Source: CAZUVQ01 sp964623915 (GTDB taxonomy: Bacteria; Bacillota; Clostridia; UMGS1883; UMGS1540). From it: a stretch of DNA of 13,279 nucleotides. Shown here in pieces: positions 1 through 5,081 of this stretch. Location: the NCBI GenBank assembly GCA_964623915.1, contig CAZUVQ010000050.1, positions 1 through 13,279 of the forward strand, written 5' to 3'. Each line of letters opens with the position of its first letter. Position 1 is the stretch's first letter. Position numbers and translations under genes: made by a program. The notes beneath the pieces are model-generated. The model was given only the letters and a program-made list of their open reading frames with translations, did no database searches and was not told where the DNA came from.

Positions 1-857
1 CATGGTTTTTGATAACCATTCTTGAAGACATGGTACCTATTTGCAGAGAGAGAAATGATGAAGCGACCGCAAAGCTTTATGAAGATACAACAGCACAATT
101 AAAAGATAGTGCAAATAGTAACGCATGGGACGGAAACTGGTTTATAAGAGCTTTTTATGATGACGGCAGACCCATCGGCTCTCACATAAACAAGGAATGT
201 GTTATAGATTCAATAAGCCAGTCATGGGCAGTAATATCCGGAGGCTGTGACGAAAAGAGAAGAAACACTGCGCTTGAGTCCGCAATGACAATGCTTGTAG
301 ATGAAAAAAACAGGATTGTAAAACTATTGACGCCACCCTTTACAGGCATAGAAGGTGACCCCGGTTATATTAAAAGCTACAGTCCGGGCATCAGGGAAAA
401 CGGTGGTCAATATACCCACGGGGCAATATGGCTTGGTATTGCACAGGCAATGGTCGGAAACTGCAATGAAGCTTTTAATCTCTTTGAGATATTAAATCCT
501 GTCAGCCATAGCAGCAATCAAATCAGTGCCGGAATTTACAAAGCTGAGCCTTATGTGGTTTCTGCTGATGTATATGCGGCCGAAGGCAGTGAAGGCAGGG
601 GTGGTTGGAGCTGGTATACCGGTGCCGCCGGTTGGATGTACCGTTTTATCACAGAATATCTTCTGGGAATAAAAAAGCAATGCGACACACTTACTGTAAG
701 CCCTTGTCTGCCGTCAAATTTTGGTTCATATAGCTTTTCATATAAATATTTTGAAACTTTATATGATGTAAACGTATCTTTTGGTGATAATAAAACTGAC
801 AACAGAATAAAGCTTGTAAATGATAAGGTTACGCATAATATAGATATCATTATCTGA
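1..857 (+). CDS. GH94-family glucan phosphorylase / cyclic beta-1,2-glucan synthase, C-terminal end (5' partial)
   Basis: The reading frame is open from the window edge (first full codon at 3, TGG-TTT-TTG) to TGA at 855-857, so this is the last ~284 codons of a larger gene. The protein carries a run of GH94 C-terminal blocks: AWDGNWFIRAFYDDG, NKECVIDSISQSWAV, PGIRENGGQYTHG, EPYVVSADVY and GRGGWSWYTGAAGWMYR. These belong to the (alpha/alpha)6-barrel of GH94 enzymes, which cleave or form beta-glucosidic bonds with inorganic phosphate. The visible Trp-Phe-Leu start and the spacing of blocks resemble the C-terminal module of cyclic beta-1,2-glucan synthases (NdvB/Cgs) and 1,2-beta-oligoglucan phosphorylases more than short cellobiose phosphorylases. 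The catalytic Asp and any GT84 domain would lie upstream, outside the window, so substrate and exact subfamily stay open. It converges on spoIVA and ends at the shared terminator at 903-939. Confidence 0.85.
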   Translation, partial: WFLITILEDMVPICRERNDEATAKLYEDTTAQLKDSANSNAWDGNWFIRAFYDDGRPIGSHINKECVIDSISQSWAVISGGCDEKRRNTALESAMTMLVDEKNRIVKLLTPPFTGIEGDPGYIKSYSPGIRENGGQYTHGAIWLGIAQAMVGNCNEAFNLFEILNPVSHSSNQISAGIYKAEPYVVSADVYAAEGSEGRGGWSWYTGAAGWMYRFITEYLLGIKKQCDTLTVSPCLPSNFGSYSFSYKYFETLYDVNVSFGDNKTDNRIKLVNDKVTHNIDIII

Positions 858-902
858 AACATTTAATGTATGCCGGAACTAACTGCCGTAAAAACTTGAT
901 AT

Positions 903-939
903 AAATAATGGCTGTTTCATTTTGAAACAGCCATTATTT
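903..939. terminator. Bidirectional intrinsic terminator between the GH94 gene and spoIVA
   Basis: A perfect 17-bp inverted repeat, 903-919 paired with 923-939, has a 3-nt TTT loop. The outer part of the stem is A-rich on the left and T-rich on the right, so either strand yields a hairpin ending in U residues. It lies 45 bp after the GH94 stop and 8 bp beyond the spoIVA stop, as expected for a terminator shared by convergent genes. Confidence 0.85.
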
Positions 940-947
940 TCGTATAT

Positions 948-2420
948 CTACAAAATGATACAGATAAGACCGCCGCTGCCTTCATTGATTATTCGCTGAA
1001 GTGTTTCACGAAGTTTATATCTGGCATCATCAGGCATTTTCTGTAGTTTATTACGAAGCCCTTCATTTACAAGCTCATGCAAGTTTTTGCCAAAGATATT
1101 TGATTCCCATATTTTCTTTGGGTCAACCTCAAACTCTGACAGCAGATAAGATACAAGCTCTTCCGATTGTTTTTCAGAACCCATTATGGGGTTTACTTCT
1201 GTTTCAATATCAGCTCTTAAAAGGTGTATTGACGGTGCGCTCGCGCGAAGGCGCACACCAAATTTTCCGCCGTTTTTAACAATTTCCGGTTCCTCTAAAA
1301 TAAGCTCATCCAATGAAGGAGAAACAATTCCATAGCCTGTTTCATTAACACTTTTCAAGGCACCTTCAAGCTTGTCATAGCTTTTTTTAGCTAATGACAG
1401 CTCATTCATCAGCTCCATAAGCTCTCCCTCGCTGTTGATTTCAAACCCCGTGGAATCACTCAGAATTTTATAAAAGAGTTTCGGAGGTGTTGTTATTGTC
1501 ATTTTAACATTTCCGTTTCCAAGGCTCATATCATCAATATAAACCTTGTCGGTATATTCAAAATCATTTAAAGAATCAGCAAAATTACTGACCATTTTAA
1601 TGCTGTCAATGGAATTTAGGTTTTCTAAAACTTTATTATACAAACCGGCTTTTATATAGTGTTCATCTTCAAGAGACGATACCCAGCTTGGGATATCAAT
1701 GGAAATCTCAGTAATGGGAAATTCAAACAGTACCTTTTCAATTATATTATTTATATCGTTAGAATTCATATTAGCACAGTCAACTGCAAGCACCGTTACA
1801 TTGTATTTTTCTTGAAGCTCGTCTCTTAAAGCCTGGCACATATTGCTTTCGGGGTATAAACTGTTGAGTAGAACAATAAAGGGCTTGTTTATATCCATAA
1901 GCTCCTTTATCACCCGCTCTTCTGCACTGATATAGCTTTCTCTGCCGATATCTGTTATGCTGCCGTCAGTTGTAATCACAAGCCCTATAGTCGAATGGTC
2001 ACGTATTACCTTTTGTGTGCCGATTTCCGCAGCCTGGTCAAATGGAATTTCTTCAGCATACCAAGGTGTTTTTACCATTCTTGTCAGGCCGTCTTCAGTG
2101 CTGCCCAGGGCACCGTTTACCATGTAACCCACACAGTCAATCATTCTGACATTCATATTAGAATTATCTGAAAGCTTTACGGTTACAGCCTCATTGGGAA
2201 TGAATTTTGGCTCGGTAGTCATAATCGTTCTGCCTGCCGATGATTGCGGAAGCTCATCCTGAGCACGTGCGTGATTATAATTGTCTGTAATATTGGGTAA
2301 TACCGATAGCTCCATAAATCTTTTGATAAATGTAGATTTTCCCGTTCGGACAGGTCCTACACAGCCGATGTAAATGTCACCGCCCGTCCTCTCTGCAATG
2401 TCCATATAAATATTTTCCAT
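948..2420 (-). CDS. spoIVA: Stage IV sporulation protein A (spore coat morphogenetic ATPase)
   Basis: The product is 490 aa, close to the 492 aa of B. subtilis SpoIVA. SpoIVA is a mother-cell protein that hydrolyses ATP to polymerise into the basement layer of the coat around the forespore, anchored by SpoVM. Seen here: Walker A GPVRTGKST at residues 22-30 (Lys28), the MIDCVGYMVNG block, the VITTDGSITDIGRESY block that matches the family's sensor region, and the C-terminal tail INEGSGGLICIIL typical of the family. The start is ATG at 2418-2420 because GGAGG lies 7 nt upstream (2428-2432) and the N-terminus MENIYMDIAERTGGDIYIG matches the family. An in-frame ATG further upstream only adds promoter DNA. 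The gene is alone in its transcription unit, driven by the sigma-E-type promoter at 2450-2477. It converges on the GH94 gene and diverges from the branched-chain operon. Its presence marks the host as an endospore former. Confidence 0.97.
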   Translation of the reverse strand: MENIYMDIAERTGGDIYIGCVGPVRTGKSTFIKRFMELSVLPNITDNYNHARAQDELPQSSAGRTIMTTEPKFIPNEAVTVKLSDNSNMNVRMIDCVGYMVNGALGSTEDGLTRMVKTPWYAEEIPFDQAAEIGTQKVIRDHSTIGLVITTDGSITDIGRESYISAEERVIKELMDINKPFIVLLNSLYPESNMCQALRDELQEKYNVTVLAVDCANMNSNDINNIIEKVLFEFPITEISIDIPSWVSSLEDEHYIKAGLYNKVLENLNSIDSIKMVSNFADSLNDFEYTDKVYIDDMSLGNGNVKMTITTPPKLFYKILSDSTGFEINSEGELMELMNELSLAKKSYDKLEGALKSVNETGYGIVSPSLDELILEEPEIVKNGGKFGVRLRASAPSIHLLRADIETEVNPIMGSEKQSEELVSYLLSEFEVDPKKIWESNIFGKNLHELVNEGLRNKLQKMPDDARYKLRETLQRIINEGSGGLICIIL

Positions 2421-2431
2421 AAATAATCCTC

Positions 2432-2457
2432 CATACATTGTTTTGTAACATTGTATG
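2432..2457. repeat. Inverted repeat over the spoIVA -10 box and start point
   Basis: Arms CATACATTGTT (2432-2442) and AACATTGTATG (2447-2457) pair at 10 of 11 positions around a 4-bp spacer. The right arm contains the sigma-E -10 element of spoIVA and the left arm lies just downstream of the expected start point. It could be an operator or simply a by-product of two CATACA-like strings. No regulator can be named. Confidence 0.45.
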
Positions 2458-2477
2458 AGGGACAATCCTGATTTATG
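2450..2477 (-). promoter_or_regulatory. Sigma-E-type promoter of spoIVA
   Basis: On the minus strand CATAAAT (2477-2471) is followed after 13 nt by CATACAAT (2457-2450). The second box is an exact match to the known sigma-E -10 pattern CATACAnT, and the first fits the looser ATA-containing -35. Transcription would start near 2443, leaving a short leader with the ribosome site at 2428-2432. B. subtilis spoIVA is a known sigma-E gene, so position and function agree. The plus-strand stretch GGACAA at 2460-2465, in the spacer, resembles the core of SpoIIID sites, but this is weak. Confidence 0.8.
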
Positions 2478-2526
2478 ATTCATCATTTTAACAAGATAAA
2501 AAAAATAAAAAAATTTTATAAAAGTA

Positions 2527-2555
2527 TTGACAAATATATTATAAAGTGTTATAGT
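2527..2555 (+). promoter_or_regulatory. Sigma-A promoter of the ilv-leu leader and operon
   Basis: TTGACA at 2527-2532, a perfect consensus -35, is followed by a 17-bp spacer and TATAGT at 2550-2555, a 5/6 match to the -10 consensus. The expected start is near A2562, which gives a 26-nt leader before the small ORF at 2588 and about 320 nt before ilvB. It points away from spoIVA, about 50 bp beyond that gene's -35 box. Confidence 0.85.
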
Positions 2556-2587
2556 TATTTCAAATATACTCTTTAGGAGAAACAATA

Positions 2588-2719
2588 ATGAACTTTATGT
2601 TTGCATTGGAAAGCATAATCGTAATTATTAGCGCTATTATACTACTACTAGTCGTCATTATTAAGATTAGTGATAATAGTGCTGAGTGTTATGCCAAAAA
2701 ATGCAAAGAAAGTAGTTGA
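2588..2719 (+). CDS. Branched-chain-rich leader peptide (alternatively a 43-aa single-span membrane protein)
   Basis: ATG at 2588 to TGA at 2717-2719 encodes 43 aa. The start is supported by AGGAG at 2575-2579, 8 nt upstream, and by the consensus promoter just before it. Residues 10-25 read IIVIISAIILLLVVII, with 14 of 16 branched-chain residues, and the whole peptide has 9 Ile, 4 Leu and 3 Val. Three consecutive Leu codons are CTA (2642-2650). By hand count, CTA is used once among 41 Leu codons in ilvN, leuD and the visible part of leuB. Clusters of the end-product amino acid's codons, often rare ones, are typical of attenuator leader peptides. A terminator follows 44 nt later and then ilvB. 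The sequence would also pass as one transmembrane helix with a short Lys- and Cys-containing tail (ECYAKKCKESS), so a small membrane protein cannot be excluded. Confidence 0.75.
   Translation: MNFMFALESIIVIISAIILLLVVIIKISDNSAECYAKKCKESS
2628..2685 (+). promoter_or_regulatory. Leader hairpin across the regulatory codons (candidate 1:2 stem)
   Basis: In RNA, 2628-2644 pairs with 2668-2685: 13 pairs (2628-2640 with 2673-2685, including two G-U), a bulged G2672, then four more pairs (2641-2644 with 2668-2671), around a 23-nt loop. The 5' arm and loop contain the Ile, Leu and Val codons of the leader ORF. A ribosome stalled there would hold this stem open. Read by eye; stability was not calculated. 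Confidence 0.6.
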
Positions 2720-2781
2720 ATAATTTACCATAACAAAATATGGTAAAATGGGAAAACTTTCAAAGCTTATGGCTCACCAGC
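2681..2781 (+). promoter_or_regulatory. Candidate antiterminator pairing
   Basis: GCUG (2681-2684) can pair with CAGC (2778-2781), GUG (2686-2688) with CAC (2775-2777), and GCCA (2693-2696) with UGGC (2770-2773), giving 11 mostly GC pairs with one bulged A and a small internal loop. The left strand shares bases 2681-2685 with the leader hairpin. The right strand takes both sides of the top of the terminator stem. The three structures are therefore mutually exclusive in the way an attenuator needs. The pairing is interrupted, so the assignment is tentative. Confidence 0.45.
2724..2747 (+). repeat. Inverted repeat just after the leader ORF
   Basis: TTTACCATA (2724-2732) and TATGGTAAA (2739-2747) form a perfect 9-bp dyad with a 6-nt spacer, starting 4 nt after the leader stop codon. 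As RNA it would be an AU-rich hairpin lying between the leader ORF and the terminator, compatible with either state of the proposed switch. Its right arm also resembles an extended -10 (TGG plus TAAAAT, 2741-2749). Role unknown. Confidence 0.5.
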
Positions 2782-2799
2782 CGTAAGCTTATTTTTTTT
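2763..2799 (+). terminator. Intrinsic terminator (candidate attenuator) upstream of ilvB
   Basis: AAGCTTATGGCT (2763-2774) pairs with AGCCGTAAGCTT (2779-2790) in a 12-bp stem with one G-U wobble and a CACC loop, followed by A and eight T residues (2792-2799). It is the strongest terminator in the window and lies 85 bp before the ilvB start, between the only strong promoter found upstream and the operon. Transcription must either read through it or start again downstream. Confidence 0.93.
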
Positions 2800-2805
2800 A
2801 CTTAT

Positions 2806-2828
2806 TACGAAATTACGCAAATTTCGTA
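2806..2828. repeat. Perfect dyad between the terminator and ilvB
   Basis: TACGAAATT (2806-2814) and AATTTCGTA (2820-2828) are exact inverted repeats with a 5-bp spacer. It could be a DNA operator or an RNA hairpin in the read-through transcript. It does not match the CodY consensus (AATTTTCnGAAAATT) well, and no regulator is assigned. Confidence 0.5.
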
Positions 2829-2859
2829 TAGCGGTGCAATTATCAGTCGACAGTAATTA

Positions 2860-2871
2860 ACAAAATTTTGT
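2860..2871. repeat. 12-bp palindrome touching the ilvB ribosome site
   Basis: ACAAAATTTTGT is a perfect palindrome that ends at the base before the GGAGG of ilvB (2872-2876). It may be chance in AT-rich DNA or a protein site near the start of translation. Confidence 0.3.
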
Positions 2872-2884
2872 GGAGGTACAAGAA

Positions 2885-4540
2885 ATGATAGGAGCAAAAA
2901 TAGTAATTGAAACATTGATTGAGCAGGGAACAGACGTTGTGTTTGGATACCCGGGTGGTCAGGTGCTATATATTTATGATGAGCTATACAAAAATTCTCA
3001 CCGTATTCGTCATATACTCACTGCACATGAGCAAGGTGCGGCACATGCCGCAGACGGATATGCAAGGGCATCAGGAAAGGTTGGCGTAGTAATAGCCACC
3101 TCGGGGCCGGGTGCTACAAACCTTGTAACGGGAATTGCAAATGCCCATCTTGATTCATCCCCGATTGTTGCTATTACAGGCAATGTCCCATGTAACCTCA
3201 TCGGCAGGGACAGTTTTCAGGAGGTTGATATTGCCGGGATTACAATGCCAATAGTAAAACACAATTATATTGTAAAAGATATAACAAAGCTTGCCGATAT
3301 AATAAGAGAGGCTTTTGTAATTGCAAAATCAGGCAGGCCGGGACCTGTGCTTATTGATATTCCGAAGGATATACAGGTTGGAACAACAGAATTTACAAAT
3401 AAAGAACCTGAAGAAATTAAGCAAACAAATAATTTTAACACAGAGGATATTGAAAAAGCAATAAAAATGATAAATGAAAGTGAGCGTCCTTTTATTTATT
3501 GCGGAGGCGGCGTTGTTTCAAGCGGAGCAAGTGAAGAAACAGCAAAGCTTGCTAAGATAATGGATGCGCCCATAGGGTTTAGTATGATGGGGCTTTCAGC
3601 AATCTCAAGTTCAGATAAAAGAAATCTCGGCATGGTAGGTATGCACGGAAGGTATGCGGCAATAAAAGCGAAGGCATCTGCCGACCTTGTTTTGGCTCTT
3701 GGTGTTCGTTTCAGTGACAGGGCAACCGGTAACAAAAATGCATATCTTCCTTCGGCAAACATAATTCATGTTGACATTGATATAGCGGAAATTGATAAAA
3801 ATATTTCATCAAAGCTTGGCATAGTAGGCAATGTTAAAGATGTACTGAAAGAACTCTTAAGTAGGCTTGAACAAAAAAAACATAATCAATGGCAGGAGGA
3901 AGTGGGAAAATTTAAGGCATTTGAGGCAGAGCATTCCGGAAAAATGACAGATGGCCTGTCTCCTTATGAAATAATCGGGTGCGTTGGTAAATATGCATCG
4001 CCGCAAACACCTGTTGTAACAGATGTTGGACAGCACCAGATGTGGGTAGCACAAAGTTATAAATTCCAAATGCCAAGAACATTTATAACAAGCGGAGGCC
4101 TTGGCACTATGGGATTTGGAATGGGCGGTGCAATTGGAGCTTGTGTTGCTTCTTCAGAGCGTACAGTTTTATTTACGGGAGACGGCAGCTTTGGTATGAA
4201 CTTAAATGAAGTTGCAACGGCCGTTTCGCAAAACCTTCCGCTTGTTATAGTAATTATGAATAACGGTGTTCTTGGAATGGTTAGGCAGTGGCAGACAATG
4301 TTTTATAACAAAAACTATTCCCATACGACACTTGATAGGAAAACGGACTTTGTTAAGCTTGCCGAAGCTTTCGGGGCAAAGGGAATGAGGGCAACTGATT
4401 TAAAGGAACTCGAGGGGTGCGTTAAAGAAGCTTTTGAAACAGAGGGACCGGTTATTATAGATTGCATTATTGATATGGATGAAAGGGTATTGCCGATGAT
4501 ACCGCCAAACGGCTCGGTTCAGGATTTGATAGTTAAATAG
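2885..4540 (+). CDS. ilvB: Acetolactate synthase, catalytic (large) subunit
   Basis: The product is 551 aa and is a thiamine diphosphate enzyme. It condenses two pyruvates to 2-acetolactate (Val/Leu), or pyruvate with 2-oxobutyrate to 2-aceto-2-hydroxybutyrate (Ile). Seen: N-terminal GYPGGQVLYIYDELY, the catalytic Glu49 in AHEQGAAHAADGYARA, the block SGPGATNLVTGIANA, and the ThDP/Mg motif from GDG (432-434) to NN (459-460). The pyrimidine, central and pyrophosphate domains are all present and length is normal for the family. The start is ATG 2885 with GGAGG 8 nt upstream (2872-2876). An in-frame GTG at 2870 lies partly inside that ribosome site and is rejected. It heads the operon, 15 bp before ilvN, which encodes its regulatory partner. 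Expression probably depends on read-through of the terminator at 2763-2799. Confidence 0.96.
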   Translation: MIGAKIVIETLIEQGTDVVFGYPGGQVLYIYDELYKNSHRIRHILTAHEQGAAHAADGYARASGKVGVVIATSGPGATNLVTGIANAHLDSSPIVAITGNVPCNLIGRDSFQEVDIAGITMPIVKHNYIVKDITKLADIIREAFVIAKSGRPGPVLIDIPKDIQVGTTEFTNKEPEEIKQTNNFNTEDIEKAIKMINESERPFIYCGGGVVSSGASEETAKLAKIMDAPIGFSMMGLSAISSSDKRNLGMVGMHGRYAAIKAKASADLVLALGVRFSDRATGNKNAYLPSANIIHVDIDIAEIDKNISSKLGIVGNVKDVLKELLSRLEQKKHNQWQEEVGKFKAFEAEHSGKMTDGLSPYEIIGCVGKYASPQTPVVTDVGQHQMWVAQSYKFQMPRTFITSGGLGTMGFGMGGAIGACVASSERTVLFTGDGSFGMNLNEVATAVSQNLPLVIVIMNNGVLGMVRQWQTMFYNKNYSHTTLDRKTDFVKLAEAFGAKGMRATDLKELEGCVKEAFETEGPVIIDCIIDMDERVLPMIPPNGSVQDLIVK

Positions 4541-4555
4541 AAAAGAGGTGACAAT

Positions 4556-5056
4556 GTGAAAAAATTTATAATAGGGTTGCTTGTTTCAAATGAATCAGGT
4601 GTGCTTACAAGAATTTCAGGTATGTTTGCACGGCGGGGATTCAATATTGACAGTTTGGTGGTTGGTGTTACCGAACAGAACGATTTATCTCGTATGACCA
4701 TTACAATGACGGGCGAGGACTATGACAGAGACCAGATAATAAAACAGCTTGAAAAGCTGCACGATGTTTATGTAATCAAGGAAATGGAACCCAAAAAAAC
4801 AGTTTCAAGGGAACTGATTTTATTAAAGGTGGCAGTTGACAGCAGCAACAGACAGGACATAATGGATGCCGCCAGTGTTTTCAGAAATAAGATTATTGAT
4901 TATGCGCCTGACTCTTTGTGTATAGAAATGACAGGTGAATCGGAAAAGCTTGATGCTTTTATTGAGCTTATGAAACCATATGGAATAATTGAACTTGGCA
5001 GAACAGGTATCGTATCAATGGACAGAGGGTCCGATTGCCTGAAAAATAATAAATAA
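4556..5056 (+). CDS. ilvN: Acetolactate synthase, regulatory (small) subunit
   Basis: The product is 166 aa, matching full-length small subunits (E. coli IlvH is 163 aa) rather than the short IlvN/IlvM forms; it could equally be named ilvH. Residues about 3-75 form an ACT domain (GLLVSNESGVLTRISGMFAR, then RRGFNIDSLVVGVTE), the usual site of valine feedback inhibition. Residues about 84-156 match the C-terminal domain of the family. It starts at GTG 4556 with GAGGTG 5 nt upstream. The ATG overlapping it at 4554 runs straight into TGA and cannot be the start. It lies 15 bp after ilvB and 25 bp before ilvC. Valine sensitivity is inferred from the family. Confidence 0.94.
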   Translation: MKKFIIGLLVSNESGVLTRISGMFARRGFNIDSLVVGVTEQNDLSRMTITMTGEDYDRDQIIKQLEKLHDVYVIKEMEPKKTVSRELILLKVAVDSSNRQDIMDAASVFRNKIIDYAPDSLCIEMTGESEKLDAFIELMKPYGIIELGRTGIVSMDRGSDCLKNNK

Positions 5057-5081
5057 TAAATAATAAAGGAGTAATGTAAAA

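Larger units (their letters stand above)
2562..2799 (+). promoter_or_regulatory. Candidate ribosome-mediated attenuator leader for the branched-chain operon
   Basis: The transcribed leader holds, in order, a strong ribosome site, a 43-codon ORF rich in Ile/Val/Leu codons (2588-2719), a long hairpin across those codons (2628-2685), a second hairpin (2724-2747) and an intrinsic terminator (2763-2799) before ilvB. The base pairings are seen directly. The idea that ribosome stalling on branched-chain codons frees the hairpin's 3' arm to block the terminator is inferred by analogy with enterobacterial ilv/leu attenuators. No T-box specifier loop or T-box sequence is present. The alternative is an independent small-protein gene with its own terminator. 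Confidence 0.65.

Noticed and set aside
2421..2585. 55-codon N-terminal extension of the spoIVA reading frame
   Set aside because: It runs through the sigma-E promoter and the ribosome site, has low-complexity Phe/Ile content, and the SpoIVA family starts at the ATG at 2418-2420 with GGAGG in place.
2741..2749. Extended -10-like TGGTAAAAT as the main ilvB promoter
   Set aside because: No -35 lies 16-18 bp upstream, and a transcript starting near 2756 would run at once into the terminator at 2763-2799.
2728..2772. CCATAA (2728-2733) pairing with TTATGG (2767-2772) as the main antiterminator
   Set aside because: It has only six pairs and would lose to the 9-bp local hairpin at 2724-2747; the 2681-2696:2770-2781 pairing is longer and GC-richer.
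2805..2832. TTACGA-n16-TATAGC as a promoter downstream of the terminator
   Set aside because: The -35 matches only about half of the consensus. It is kept only as a possibility inside the dyad finding.
2870..2884. GTG start giving a 5-residue longer IlvB
   Set aside because: The GTG overlaps the GGAGG ribosome site of ATG 2885, which has ideal spacing and a family-like N-terminus.
2562..2884. T-box riboswitch or CodY box before ilvB
   Set aside because: No T-box core (AGGGTGGnACCGCG-like) and no long specifier stem are visible; no good match to the CodY consensus is seen. The leader is also short for a T-box with its terminator.
4554..5079. Start-stop strings ATGTGA before ilvN (4554-4559) and ATGTAA before ilvC (5074-5079)
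   Set aside because: They are too short to support function, and the ATGTAA is badly spaced from its ribosome site; probably chance in AT-rich spacers.
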